Shown: positions 43,101-50,359 of the stretch, piece by piece | Numbering within the stretch: the stretch's first letter is position 1 | Layout: every line of letters begins with the position of its first letter | NCBI RefSeq assembly: GCF_011039275.1 | Contig: NZ_JAAKGB010000001.1 | Location: 1,240,001-1,304,000, forward strand | DNA length: 64,000 bases | From: Streptococcus hyointestinalis | Lineage (GTDB): Bacteria; Bacillota; Bacilli; Lactobacillales; Streptococcaceae | Direction: 5' to 3' | Program-made: the position numbers and the translations under genes | Notes under the pieces: generated by a model | What the model saw: only the letters and a program-made list of their open reading frames with translations | The model's database searches: none | Told to the model about the DNA's origin: nothing

Positions 43101-44953
43101 ACCCAATATTTCGCGTTCTCAGCAGTTACCCCTTGAACCTCTGGACCACCTTGAGATGTGGTTAGTGGGTCTGATTTTTCAGAAAGGTAATGACCATCTT
43201 TGTCCTTGAAGTAACGAAGCGAGTAGTCCACGCCCATCGTCGCTCCATATTCAGAGAGACCTAGACGGGTACCTAGTGGCGTGTAAGATCCTACAACATT
43301 TTCATTTGACAATTCATAAATAAGCTCCCAACCTTCACCATCTGTCGTGTAAGCTGTAAACTCATTGGTCCCTGCTTCTTCATTATCCATCATGATAATG
43401 TTGGCTGGTACTTGCTCACCTGCGGCATTGTAGGCTTTGATGTTAAGTTGGATACCGACAGCACCACCGTCACCACCAACTACAGAGCCCGTAGGACTAC
43501 CGACACCAATTGCTGTCCAGTCTGTACGGTTACCGTCTCCATCAAGGTCACCAGTATCATAGCCGTAAGTACGTGCTGAAGAGTAAGAGTCTGGAGTACT
43601 CAAGATAACTGGTGCTTCTACTGAGTAGTTCTTATCGTCAGAGTCTTTCATCAATACAGCATAACGGTTGTAGTCATCTGGGTCATAACCTGTTCTTGCA
43701 CGAACCTCTGGATCGTCTGGGTCAAGCCCAGCATCAATCAAACGTTGACGGAAAACATCACTGGCTTGGAATGGTTGTAGACCCGTAACCGTCACAACAA
43801 CCGTATAACCTGGAACAAGTTCCTGAGTAAAGGTCATACCAACAGACAAAGTATTGACAGTACCTGGCTCAATGCTGTTACCATTTGCGTCTGTAATGGT
43901 AACAGATGCGTCATTCAAGTTCAGCCAAGCGATTTGTTGTTTCAAATCGTTAAGATTGTAGTCAGCATACTTGGTATAGTGGTCATTGTTAAGTGTTGGG
44001 TTTGTGGCTGTTACAGCAGCGATTTCCTCGACCGTTTCTGTAATGATTGCCTTATCTGTACGGTAGTCATTGTCCGTTGTTCCTGATGTTGTCGCACTGC
44101 TTGTTGTAGCTGTTGCGCTTGTAGCGGCTACTTCTAGCGCATTGCTATCATCTAAAGCCATGATTACGTTTGTAGCGTCTAGAGCCACCATGGTTTGTTC
44201 TGTAGCGTCTTGCTCTATGGTAGCCTGCACTGTTGTGACTTCCTCTGCTTTTAGCACATTAGAAACGCTTACATTTTCAAGTGTTGTCGTTTCTGTAGCG
44301 GTTTCAGTAGCAGTCTCTTCGGTAGCTACTTCCTCCGCTTCTAGCGCAGTTGTTTCAGAAGATTCCGACTTTTTAGCGGTTACACTATAGGTTTCAGTAT
44401 CTTTATTGCCATCTGCATCGTAAGCTTCTACTGTCACAGTGTAAGTGGCATCCGTTGTACCATTAGATATAAAGGACACTGTTGTCCCTGTAATGACAAA
44501 AGTACCACCATCTACTGGATAAGTCGTTGCCCCACCATTAAGGGTTACTGTCTGAACAGCTGTGCCATCCGTAAAGGTCACAACACCTGAAGCAGATACT
44601 TCAGCGTCTAGCCTTTTATCCGCCGTTGTGTCAGTAGCCGTTTCTTCGTTTGAGGTCGAAGCTGTCGTATCGGCTACTTCAGCTGCTGGAGTTGATGAGC
44701 TAGCTGCTGTTTCAGTTGCTTCAGCGATAATTTCTTGACTACTACTTGCAGTCGTTGTGTCATTATCGTCAACGGTAAGAACTGGAGTTTCTGGATTAGA
44801 TGTTGCTGTTGTTTCAGATGCTTTTGCAACTACTCCTGGACTAAAGAGCAAGCCTGTCTCAATCAAAACAGAGGCTACGCCATACTTAAATTTTCGAATT
44901 GAAAAGTGATCTTGCCTTTTCAAATTCGTGCGTTTTGGATCAAATGTTTTCAT
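37178..44953 (-). CDS. Giant CshA-like LPXTG surface adhesin
   Basis: 2591 residues from ATG 44953 (MKTFDPKRTNLKRQDHFSIRK); ATG 44965 is an alternative. Order: YSIRK-type signal (FSIRKFKYGVAS); Ser/Thr/Ala-rich stalk (about 45-300); CshA-type non-repetitive domain (about 300-750); GEVED domain (FIDFNNNGVFDEGEG ... GEVED, about 750-895); two CshA-type fibril repeats (YTIDPSTGVVTFTP type, about 900-1150); four Ig-like repeats of about 217 residues (1150-2024); ten MucBP-like ~49-residue repeats (2034-2531); LPKTGSDSG sorting signal, membrane helix and KGRKKDDD tail. A sortase should link it to peptidoglycan. CshA of S. gordonii binds fibronectin and other bacteria, so adhesion is the expected job. 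Own promoter at 45047-45074. Confidence 0.92.
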   Translation of the reverse strand: MKTFDPKRTNLKRQDHFSIRKFKYGVASVLIETGLLFSPGVVAKASETTATSNPETPVLTVDDNDTTTASSSQEIIAEATETAASSSTPAAEVADTTASTSNEETATDTTADKRLDAEVSASGVVTFTDGTAVQTVTLNGGATTYPVDGGTFVITGTTVSFISNGTTDATYTVTVEAYDADGNKDTETYSVTAKKSESSETTALEAEEVATEETATETATETTTLENVSVSNVLKAEEVTTVQATIEQDATEQTMVALDATNVIMALDDSNALEVAATSATATTSSATTSGTTDNDYRTDKAIITETVEEIAAVTATNPTLNNDHYTKYADYNLNDLKQQIAWLNLNDASVTITDANGNSIEPGTVNTLSVGMTFTQELVPGYTVVVTVTGLQPFQASDVFRQRLIDAGLDPDDPEVRARTGYDPDDYNRYAVLMKDSDDKNYSVEAPVILSTPDSYSSARTYGYDTGDLDGDGNRTDWTAIGVGSPTGSVVGGDGGAVGIQLNIKAYNAAGEQVPANIIMMDNEEAGTNEFTAYTTDGEGWELIYELSNENVVGSYTPLGTRLGLSEYGATMGVDYSLRYFKDKDGHYLSEKSDPLTTSQGGPEVQGVTAENAKYWVSRELTDSTVRAHQFVIAQDGNEEEDLSLIVTDGLGTQVFGPVSNKQNTYSVPIVMSRNAENIGLYIMSTGMQRASIGFIVLDTGDAPDSYGSASHAITNANELPYLGTIKPDADNYTSTTLEDETKVGSGWVLDDNINPVEDGKAAFADEGNLQLVGESEIHNGTELTLHKATDGTYQISVLATAGDTSGVAYVHGFIDFNNNGVFDEGEGSDIVETTNSEPGLVTLTWSDISQSVDTSATQLGFRVRISSNAADIAEATGMAFTGEVEDSTIQQTFPPRGSKVTTSGNKGETQTSQVTFTAYGQIDYDFTTVNTIDTSKVYKLVVDGNEVDDTTLTVAGQGTYTLNNTTGEVTFTPEADFVGTATGIVVRAWDKNGASTGWTADTATNGLENVQQIQTTYTMDSVYIPTVVAPTISGKDVTSTGLQNVTQTGTPTFTDSNGNAVAASATYPAKLVDSDGKLTDSISIAGEGTYTIDPSTGVVTFTPVETFTGVATGVTVQLETSVGTDEDGNAVTATATATYTPTVLATTPTIEDVNTAATTVTVGVPTESIGMVTSLEVTFPVSTNTDTSSTTSSTVSVTLTKGTDGTWTDADGNTYTATTGTDGLTTFTVKVPATADLQATGDGYTTSPITVEASYTDGANTTKASAKDVITNQAPVITTVTAVKEIEKGSSLTEAVLAALFDGGSDKEDDTSATDSKTSTVTYVITDASGSVVTPEQAAANPGNYTVTATITDSDGKTDTAVSVLVTKDTTAPTVDVADVRTDATDVTLTVSDDVTELTVNFPVSSNTDTSSSTASTVAVTLTKNADGSYTGSNGNTYTTTANGDGTVSLTVKVPATADLQATGNGYTTSPITVTARDAAGNTATSTDIITNEAPVITATVESTTLAQGDSVDVAAKFTSSDLEDDASATDNKTSTVTYSLTVGDTVLTDEAAINAYISANPGTYTVVATITDSDGKTATASTVFTTEDKSAPVVTVEDVNTAATEVAVKVSSDSTKVDVNFPISTNTDTSSTTTGTTTVTLTKNADGSYTGTDGNTYTPVDNGDGTVTLTVKVPAEADLQATGDGYTTSPITSTATDAAGNSTTSSDVISNEPPVITTVTPTTVIEKGSTPLTEAQIAALFDGGSDKEDDASTTDSKTSTVTYVMTDSEGNVVTPEQVAANPGDYTVTATITDSDGKSATATALITTKDTTSPSVAIENVSTAATEVAVTVSDDAEKVDVTFPVSTNTGTTSTTTGTTTVTLTKNTDGSYTGTDGNTYTPVANGDGTVTLTVKVPADADLQATGDGYTTSPITATATDAAGNSTTSSDVITNTPPVIETTVPVTTITKGASVDVTSLFDGGSDKEDDASTTDAKTSTVTYTAVDASGNAVTASSVEELNSYISANPGTYVVTATITDSDGLTDTATATVVTTATTVTTFVDEDGNTVSPEEEGNQPKKDIDGYTYITTNVDEKGNVEHVYAKTTTSYVDNNGNPIAPDEDGTQTNKEIPGYTYVTTKTEGGKTIHVYTPVEVTKTTFVDEDGNTVSPEEEGNQPKKDIDGYTYITTNVDEKGNVEHVYAKTTTSYVDNNGNPIAPDEDGTQTNKDIPGYTYVTTKTEGGKTIHVYTPVEVTKTTFVDEDGNTVSPEEEGNKPKKDIDGYTYVTTKTEGGKTIHVYTPVEVTKTTFVDEDGNTVSPEEGNKPKKDIDGYTYITTNVDEKGNVEHVYAKTTTSYVDNNGNPIAPDEDGTQTNKDIPGYTYVTTKTEGGKTIHVYTPVEVTKTTFVDEDGNTVSPEEEGNKPKKDIDGYTYITTNVDEKGNVEHVYAKTTTSYVDNNGNPIAPDEDGTQTNKDIPGYTYVTTKTEGGKTIHVYTPVTPETKTTTSYVDGDGNPVAPSEDGNQPNKDIPGYKFITTTVDKDGNVTHIYTKVEPATQTPPAAKTTTAKAESAQSDKALPKTGSDSGILATAIGSVLSALGLFGIGKGRKKDDD
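37360..38850 (-). repeat. Ten tandem MucBP-like ~147-bp repeats in the adhesin
   Basis: Two unit types alternate: A (VDEDGNTVSPEEEGN ... VEHVYAK) and B (VDNNGNPIAPDEDGT ... IHVYTPVEV), so the DNA period is about 294 bp. Unit 5 is a hybrid: A at its start, B at its end. Unit 6 lacks one Glu codon (EEG for EEEG, near 38050-38066). The last unit is more divergent (VDGDGNPVAPSEDGN). The near-identity at DNA level points to recent recombination or slippage; unit number may differ between strains. Confidence 0.88.
38860..41500 (-). repeat. Four Ig-like ~650-bp repeats in the adhesin
   Basis: Each unit of about 217 residues contains a TNTDTSS-like segment, VTLTK..DG.., TVKVPA.ADLQATG.GYTTSPIT, a DxITN/S.xPVI boundary, a SDKEDD-type loop and a TVTATITDSDGK end. 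Units 1, 3 and 4 share FDGGSDKEDD. Unit 2 has SSDLEDD instead and is the most divergent. Probably stacked beta-sandwich spacers. Confidence 0.8.
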
Positions 44954-45046
44954 GTCAAACGCCATCCTTCCTTTTCTATTCCAACACACCGTACCTAACG
45001 CCATCTGTACTTTATCACATTTGGTTTTGGTATGTTTATATGTCAT

Positions 45047-45074
45047 ATTGTAACATAACACATTATTAAAACAA
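45047..45074 (-). promoter_or_regulatory. Promoter of the adhesin gene
   Basis: TTGTTT (45069-45074), 16 bases, TACAAT (45047-45052) on the minus strand, with TGT before the -10. The predicted leader is about 90 bases. Long A/T runs upstream (45080-45120) may serve as an UP-like element. Confidence 0.65.
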
Positions 45075-45147
45075 AACGAAATGGTCTTTTTTTTTAATAT
45101 TTTTATTTTTATCTTTTCATTTATTAAGGATAAACCAGTGTATGATT

Positions 45148-45178
45148 AAAAAAAGCTGAGAAAAATCTCAGCTTTTTT
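45148..45178 (-). terminator. Terminator of the LtrA operon
   Basis: GCTGAGA-AAAA-TCTCAGC stem (45155-45172), with seven A on one side and six T on the other. The stem covers the stop codon of the LtrA gene. Confidence 0.87.
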
Positions 45179-46280
45179 GGATATTATGTCTGACCATGAG
45201 CACAGCCATTAACAGGGTACTGATGAAGGTTGTAAGGATGATGACTTCCACATTTCGACCAAGCACAGTAAGTACTAGACTGATGAGGTAGATGAGAAGC
45301 AACTGCCAGCGTAAAAGGCTTTCGATACGGTGGCTGGTTTTATTGTAGCAATTGTGTAGCAATGTCCCTAGCAGGACTAAGCCAATCCCAAGATACAAAA
45401 CACTTGTTGCAAAGATAAGATTGACCCCGCTTTGCTCTAAAAAGCTCAGTGCTACCGTGATAAAGCTAAGCCCAAAGAAGATAAGGTAGTGAAAATAAAT
45501 AGCACGATTGCCCGTCAGCTCCTTGCGGTTAGTGTCTATCAAATGGTCTATCTCTACGATATAAACCATAAACAAACTCGCCACAATCATGAAAATCAAA
45601 ACTGACCAGATCGACAGCACCTCTTCCTTGAAAAAGGGCGCAATGCCGATAATCATCTCCCCAAAAGTGATAATCACAAGCAAGGACAGACGCTCGATGA
45701 GATGGGGAAAATTAAGCTGCGTGGATTTAGCATTGATGGCATGCCCTCTAGCACCCAAGACTCCCGGCAAAATCCAAGTCCCCACAACACCAACCGCAGC
45801 ACATAAAAGTCCTAAGTGATAGGGCAAGAAGACCGAAACGGCTAGAACCAAGGTACGAACACCTAAAATGACAAAGAAATTCTTGATAAAGACTTTGTCA
45901 GCAGGATTGTCCGTTTGATAATAGCTCACCGCATACTGCAGTAAGAGCAAACCTGAAATGGCAGCCATAGGGAGCATGATCGTTGCAAAGTTTTCCTGCC
46001 AATCCAGCGACATAGCTGTCGCAGAAATCATCAGAAGAATCATCTGAGCCAGCATAAAGCAGATATTGACCAGCGAATTGCTCCCAAAACGGTTGGTGTA
46101 GACAGTTTGCACCATCCAGGAATTGACAAAAATAATCAAGCCCAAGGCAAAGCTAAAAAAGGCATAAGGTGCAACCACGCCGTGGTGCAGGTGATGAATG
46201 AGGCCAGTAATCTGACTGATAGCATAGACATAAACGAGGTCATAAAACAACTCTGTCAACTCAACTTTTTTATGCTTCAC
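45168..46280 (-). CDS. LtrA-family (low temperature requirement) membrane protein, GTG start
   Basis: 370 residues with about ten hydrophobic helices. The N-terminal VELTELFYDLVYVYAISQITGLIHH is the family's hallmark. ERLSLLVIITFGEMIIGI and the repeated EIDHLIDTNRKEL region are also LtrA-like. The role in most bacteria is unknown; the name comes from a Listeria cold-growth mutant. The GTG start overlaps the stop of the monooxygenase gene (GTGA), and GAGG lies 6 bases upstream. Last gene of a three-gene operon. Confidence 0.88.
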   Translation of the reverse strand: MKHKKVELTELFYDLVYVYAISQITGLIHHLHHGVVAPYAFFSFALGLIIFVNSWMVQTVYTNRFGSNSLVNICFMLAQMILLMISATAMSLDWQENFATIMLPMAAISGLLLLQYAVSYYQTDNPADKVFIKNFFVILGVRTLVLAVSVFLPYHLGLLCAAVGVVGTWILPGVLGARGHAINAKSTQLNFPHLIERLSLLVIITFGEMIIGIAPFFKEEVLSIWSVLIFMIVASLFMVYIVEIDHLIDTNRKELTGNRAIYFHYLIFFGLSFITVALSFLEQSGVNLIFATSVLYLGIGLVLLGTLLHNCYNKTSHRIESLLRWQLLLIYLISLVLTVLGRNVEVIILTTFISTLLMAVLMVRHNIQKS

Positions 46281-46951
46281 GCTAGACCTCCTTCAAAAGA
46301 AAGCCCGCCCTTGCTAATAAGAAACTCAGCAGATAGAGGAAAAAGGGATTTTTGGCTGACAAGTTCTAGCGACTCTGTGATGTAGTCTTTAAAATGCGCT
46401 GTCTCTCTGTGGAGGTCGTAAGCCTCTTGACTGCTATAAATTTCAAAAAAGTACCAAGTAGACAAGTCAGAAACGTCCCTTGCAGCCATCAAGGAGAGAA
46501 CACCATCCTCTACGGCAACTGCCTTTTTCATCTCTCTCGCCACAATCGCTTCAAATGCTTTAGCATGGGCTGGGTTGAACTTTAGACGGGCTAGTCGCAT
46601 ATCTACAGCCACTTCCGATAAAAAGGCTTTCTCGCCATGCTTTTCCACTAAAATCTGCGGAGAAAGCTCCACGACTCGACGCTCTTTCAAGTTGTCTTTG
46701 GCAAAAGAGGCAAATGCTTTGAAATGCTGTGAGGCAGCGTGCGTTTGATAAGCAACTGCATCCTCATACACCTCAAAGACAATCTTTTTAGCTGGATTGT
46801 TCTTTTCATGCGCACACGCCATAAAAAGCGTTCCCTCTTCTTTCTCTAAAGACGAGGAAAAATTATTTCGCCCCAAACGTGAAAACTCTTGAATCTTGTC
46901 CTCAAAAGGCTCTAGAAAAAATAATCGCATCATTGGTGGTTGTGTTAACAT
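46277..46951 (-). CDS. Antibiotic-biosynthesis-monooxygenase (ABM) domain protein, two domains
   Basis: 224 residues made of two similar ABM ferredoxin-like halves. Each has the pattern KKIVFEVYEDAVAYQTHAASQHFKAF / WYFFEIYSSQEAYDLHRETAHFKDY (xxxE.Y....A...H....HF). The halves suggest an internal duplication forming a pseudo-dimer. Such proteins act as quinol monooxygenases or cofactor-free oxygenases; the substrate is unknown. The start overlaps the amidohydrolase stop by 7 bases, and it is itself coupled to the LtrA gene. Confidence 0.82.
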   Translation of the reverse strand: MLTQPPMMRLFFLEPFEDKIQEFSRLGRNNFSSSLEKEEGTLFMACAHEKNNPAKKIVFEVYEDAVAYQTHAASQHFKAFASFAKDNLKERRVVELSPQILVEKHGEKAFLSEVAVDMRLARLKFNPAHAKAFEAIVAREMKKAVAVEDGVLSLMAARDVSDLSTWYFFEIYSSQEAYDLHRETAHFKDYITESLELVSQKSLFPLSAEFLISKGGLSFEGGLA

Positions 46952-47862
46952 CTCTTTCTCCTTACTAAGCGCTCGATATTAGTCTTGAAAATAGCTTCCT
47001 TGTCTTGGGATGACAAAGGCAGCTGTTCAATAGCTGCTATAATCTCCTTGGTCGCACCAGCTGGCGCAATCCCGAGCAGTGCATCTGTCCCAAACAGGAC
47101 ATGCTCAACACCAAAATAATCTACAGCAAGCTCTAACGCTTTGCTATTTCCCAAAAGTGCCGTGTCCACATAAAACTTTTTAAAGTCAGCCGCCAGCTCC
47201 TTTGGTAAAATATGCTCAATCCTGCCTGCAAAATAAGGTGCCATCGCTCCTGCATGGTGAACGATGATTTTTAAATCTGGAAACTCTTGAAAATAACCCG
47301 CTTGAACCAGCTGCAACATCGCCTGCGACTGCTCATATTCCCACGAAAATACGACATTATTATCCGGCTTACGCTCATCAAAAACAGGATGCAACCAAAT
47401 AGGAATGCCTAGCTTAGCACAAGCGCTGATAATAGGACGAAATGCCTCACCTGCAACAGATTTACCCAAATGGCGTGTAAAGAGCTGAACACCAAGCATT
47501 TCCTTGTGCGCTAGCACAGTATCCTCTAGTATGTTCAAACTCTCATCAATATTGTTGAGCGCCAGCATGGCAACAGCACCGTAAAAGAGGTCGTCATTTA
47601 CTTTGACAGTCTTTAGCAACTCTTCATTTGCCTTTCGCACAAGCAGCGCAGCCATTTTCCCTGCCATATAATCCTCTGGATTGGTGTTGATATAAGACAC
47701 AATCTGCCGTACATCCGATTGAGCATGCTCCCTACGCAAAGCTAAATTATCTAAATCAGGATGCCTAGCAAAAGGATACTTAGCCAGCAAATCGTCATCC
47801 AACATCAACATCCGCTTCTTAAACTCCGGCAACCACACATGCGCAAACACATCTATCTTCAT
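46945..47862 (-). CDS. Amidohydrolase family 2 (ACMSD-like) metal-dependent hydrolase
   Basis: 305 residues from ATG 47862, which has GGAGGGAAAGAG before it. TIM-barrel amidohydrolase_2 signs: MKIDVFAHVWLPEF (metal-binding His region), WLHPVFDERKPDN, LKIIVHHAGAMAPYFAGRIEHI (metal His) and VLFGTDALLGIAP (catalytic Asp). The family contains decarboxylases and hydrolases of aromatic acids. Together with the ABM monooxygenase it suggests a small aromatic- or quinone-handling operon, which is inference. Confidence 0.83.
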   Translation of the reverse strand: MKIDVFAHVWLPEFKKRMLMLDDDLLAKYPFARHPDLDNLALRREHAQSDVRQIVSYINTNPEDYMAGKMAALLVRKANEELLKTVKVNDDLFYGAVAMLALNNIDESLNILEDTVLAHKEMLGVQLFTRHLGKSVAGEAFRPIISACAKLGIPIWLHPVFDERKPDNNVVFSWEYEQSQAMLQLVQAGYFQEFPDLKIIVHHAGAMAPYFAGRIEHILPKELAADFKKFYVDTALLGNSKALELAVDYFGVEHVLFGTDALLGIAPAGATKEIIAAIEQLPLSSQDKEAIFKTNIERLVRRKRC

Positions 47863-47892
47863 CTCTTTCCCTCCAAAACCATTCAAACACAT

Positions 47893-48194
47893 GTTATGCC
47901 TATTATAGCATAAGTAGACGCTTTAGGGTATTGTGTGGAAGAAAGGTTATAAATAGCATACCTACACCAATAACTTATCTTATTAGATATAATCAAGATG
48001 ACCATTACCAGCCTTGAATGACAAAATGTTCTAAATATTCGATTTTTTATTTACAAATGGATTTTAAAATGGTATCATAAATATATTATTCGAATATCAC
48101 AACCCTAAACATAATATATTAATTGAAAACTAAATACTTTAACCGTATAGCAATTAATTTTATATTATGCAACTAAAAATGATTGGAGATTTTT
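47893..48194. other. A+T-rich intergenic region before the TIR/deoxyribosyltransferase-like gene
   Basis: 302 bases without a convincing gene. It holds the start side of the amidohydrolase operon (a TATAAT-like sequence at about 47900) and, on the plus strand, an extended -10 candidate TGG-TATCAT (48070-48078). Short A/T palindromes occur around 48085-48100. No direct repeat of the nearby tRNA-Arg end was found. Confidence 0.4.
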
Positions 48195-48799
48195 ATGCCT
48201 AAAAAAAAACTTGCTTTGTTGTTTCAGCTATTGGCGAAGAGGGAACTGAAATTCGTAAACACGCAGATACAGTCCTTGAACACATCATCAAACCAGCGCT
48301 TGAATCAGGATTTGATGTTAAGCGAGTAGATGAAATCTATCATTCTGACAAAATTGACGAAAAAATATTTGAATTACTTATCAATTCTGATTTAGTATTA
48401 GTTGATATCACAGACAATAATCCAAATGTCTTTTTGGAACTAGGTTATAGAATAGCTTTAAATAAGCCGACAATTTATATCCGACAGGAAACTCCTGAGA
48501 ATATTCCATTTGACATCCGAACGATCAATATCATCTCCTACAATATCAAAGATGGTGGAGAAAAGACTCTGGCAAATGTGAAAATTGCAAAAGAAAGAAT
48601 ATCCAACACAGCTAATAATTTAGAATATTCTCCCCATAATGACCTTGAGCAAGGGACTTTAGAGGAAAGACTTTATCATGATATCCTCGAAATAAAGACA
48701 ATCGTTAACAATATATTTAATGATTTGAACAAGTTTCCCTCACCCGATGATGATAAAGAAGATACATCATCACAATTCATTATCAAGAAAAACTACTAA
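48195..48799 (+). pseudogene. TIR / nucleoside-deoxyribosyltransferase-like protein, frameshifted at an A9 tract
   Basis: ATG 48195 has GGAGA 5 bases upstream and reads MPKKK into a run of nine A (48201-48209). With one more A the frame becomes MPKKKTCFVVSAIGEEGTE and runs on for 201 residues to TAA 48797. It includes SDLVLVDITDNNPNVFLELG, the Asp and catalytic-Glu signature of TIR-like/N-deoxyribosyltransferase proteins, then IALNKPTIYI. Read as it stands, the frame breaks right after the start. Proteins of this type often serve as NAD- or nucleotide-cleaving effectors in phage defence. The break could be an assembly error, decay, phase variation, or be bypassed by polymerase slippage on A9. 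No partner gene is adjacent. The C-terminal half is A+T-rich. Confidence 0.65.
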
Positions 48800-48930
48800 C
48801 CATGGCAATAGATAATTCCAATAAATTAAATAATTTCAAAAGATTTTAATAACTATCAAAATTATCTTATCTGATTGCAAACAATATCCCTATACTATTC
48901 AAATCATTTTAAAAAATGGACAAGATAATT

Positions 48931-48956
48931 AAAAACCCTTGGTATATCAAGGGTTT
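48931..48956 (-). terminator. Terminator of tRNA-Arg
   Basis: AAACCCTTG-GTATAT-CAAGGGTTT, a 9-bp stem followed by TTTAATT on the minus strand, 15 bases after the tRNA 3' end. Confidence 0.78.
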
Positions 48957-48970
48957 AGAGCGTCATATTA

Positions 48971-49042
48971 TCCACCTTGAGGGAATCGAACCCCCATCTC
49001 AAGAACCGGAATCTTACGTGATATCCATTACACTAAAGGTGG
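48971..49042 (-). tRNA. tRNA-Arg (anticodon CCG)
   Basis: 72 bases. The acceptor stem CCACCTT / AAGGTGG, D arm with GG, anticodon stem TAAGA / TTCTT with loop TTCCGGT, and T loop TTCGATT all pair. Anticodon CCG reads CGG. The CCA end is not encoded. It has its own extended -10 promoter and terminator, although it follows rpsA in the same direction. Confidence 0.92.
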
Positions 49043-49053
49043 CAACAGATATC

Positions 49054-49062
49054 ATTATACCA
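49054..49062 (-). promoter_or_regulatory. Extended -10 of the tRNA-Arg promoter
   Basis: TGG-TATAAT on the minus strand (TATAAT at 49054-49059), 11 bases before the tRNA 5' end. It lies between the rpsA terminator and the tRNA. Confidence 0.6.
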
Positions 49063-49078
49063 CATTTCAAGCAAAAAT

Positions 49079-49109
49079 AAAAAGATTTATCATCTTGATA
49101 AATCTTTTT
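49079..49109 (-). terminator. Terminator of rpsA
   Basis: A 14-bp A/T-rich stem (49079-49092 with 49096-49109), TCT loop and flanking A/T runs, just after the rpsA stop. Confidence 0.8.
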
Positions 49110-49114
49110 TGTTA

Positions 49115-50317
49115 TTATAATTCAATATCGCCAAACAAGTCAGCCATTGAGAAACCACTTTGAGTTTCTGGAAGTTCGTAATCACGTTTTTCTTGACGGC
49201 GTGGACGACGTGGACGTGATTGACGTTTTTCGTTGTTGTTATCTTCAGATTGTGCTGGACGTTCTTCAAGTGCTTTGATAGAAAGTGATACACGTTCATC
49301 AGCAGCATTCACATCAAGAACTTTAACAGTAACGTCTTGACCTACTGAAAGAACATCTTTTGGATTTTCGACACGTTTGTGTGAAATTTGTGAGATGTGA
49401 ACAAGTCCATCGATACCTGGCAATACTTCAACGAAAGCACCAAAGTCAGTCAAACGTTTTACTTTACCTTCGATAACATCACCAGCAGCAAGTTTTTGTT
49501 CAACACCATCCCAAGGTCCAGGTGTAGTTGCTTTCAATGACAATGATACACGACCTGCTTCTTCATCGATAGCAAGTACTTTAACTTCGATTTCTTCACC
49601 AACAGAAACAACTGATTTTGGTGACACGTTACGTTCGTGAGACAACTCAGTCACGTGAACAAGTCCGTCAACACCACCAAGGTCAACGAAAGCACCAAAG
49701 CTAGTCAAACGAGCAACAGTTCCTTTAACGATAGAACCAACTTCAAGTTTAGAGAAGACTTCTTTACGTGCAGCTTCTGCAGCTTCTTCTACAACGTCAC
49801 GACGTGATAGGATGAAGCGGTTTTCTGATGGGTCGATTTCTTTGATTTTAGCTTCAAATTCTTCGCCAACAAATTTTTCAGTGTTACGTACAAAACGAGT
49901 ATCGATCATTGAAGCCGGGATGAAACCACGCACACCTTCGAACTCAACTGAAAGTCCGCCTTTAACAGCACGTGTTCCTTTAACAGTAACAACTTCACCT
50001 TCACGACCAACAAGTTTATCCCATGCTTTGCGAGCTTCCAAACGTTTTTTAGAGACAAGGAAAGTTACAGTATCTGTATCTTTACCTACAACTTGACGAA
50101 GAACAAGCACTTCAACAGTGTCACCAGCTTTAACAAAATCATTGATATCAGCATCACGATCGTTAGTCAATTCACGAAGTGTCAAGACACCTTCAACACC
50201 TGTTCCTTCAATAACAACGTTTGCTTGATTATTATCAACTGTTAAAACTTCCGCAGTGACAACATCACCAGGGTTAACATCGCTAACACTGTTTAGCAAA
50301 TCTTCAAATTCATTCAT
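49115..50317 (-). CDS. rpsA: 30S ribosomal protein S1 (four S1 domains)
   Basis: 400 residues. Four OB-fold S1 domains can be seen, starting near [15 protein letters not shown] (about 17), the [18 protein letters not shown] region (about 103), [21 protein letters not shown] (about 192) and [20 protein letters not shown] (about 277). The basic, Arg/Gln-rich C-terminus ([15 protein letters not shown]) follows. Four domains is the Firmicutes layout; E. coli has six. It helps recruit mRNA to the ribosome. A 10-bp stem-loop lies directly before its Shine-Dalgarno (CGGAGGA). It is co-directional with tRNA-Tyr and tRNA-Gln upstream and no terminator separates them, so the three may share a transcript. 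Confidence 0.95.
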   Translation of the reverse strand: MNEFEDLLNSVSDVNPGDVVTAEVLTVDNNQANVVIEGTGVEGVLTLRELTNDRDADINDFVKAGDTVEVLVLRQVVGKDTDTVTFLVSKKRLEARKAWDKLVGREGEVVTVKGTRAVKGGLSVEFEGVRGFIPASMIDTRFVRNTEKFVGEEFEAKIKEIDPSENRFILSRRDVVEEAAEAARKEVFSKLEVGSIVKGTVARLTSFGAFVDLGGVDGLVHVTELSHERNVSPKSVVSVGEEIEVKVLAIDEEAGRVSLSLKATTPGPWDGVEQKLAAGDVIEGKVKRLTDFGAFVEVLPGIDGLVHISQISHKRVENPKDVLSVGQDVTVKVLDVNAADERVSLSIKALEERPAQSEDNNNEKRQSRPRRPRRQEKRDYELPETQSGFSMADLFGDIEL

Positions 50318-50334
50318 TCTAAAAAATCCTCCGA

Positions 50335-50359
50335 CAAAAGTTAGCCTAACTAACTTTTG
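50335..50359 (-). promoter_or_regulatory. Stem-loop in the rpsA leader, next to the Shine-Dalgarno
   Basis: A perfect 10-bp inverted repeat, CAAAAGTTAG / CTAACTTTTG, with a 5-base loop, ending 1-2 bases before the CGGAGGA ribosome binding site. No T run follows, so it is not a terminator. It could modulate translation or mRNA processing. Confidence 0.45.

Noticed and set aside
44954-45061. 36 extra N-terminal residues on the adhesin
   Set aside because: They include the promoter and leader region (-10 at 45047) and precede the YSIRK-type signal, which must be near the N-terminus.
48434-48799. A separate gene starting with TTG at 48434
   Set aside because: The same frame continues upstream with family-typical sequence to the A9 tract; no Shine-Dalgarno precedes TTG. 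It is the 3' part of the frameshifted gene.
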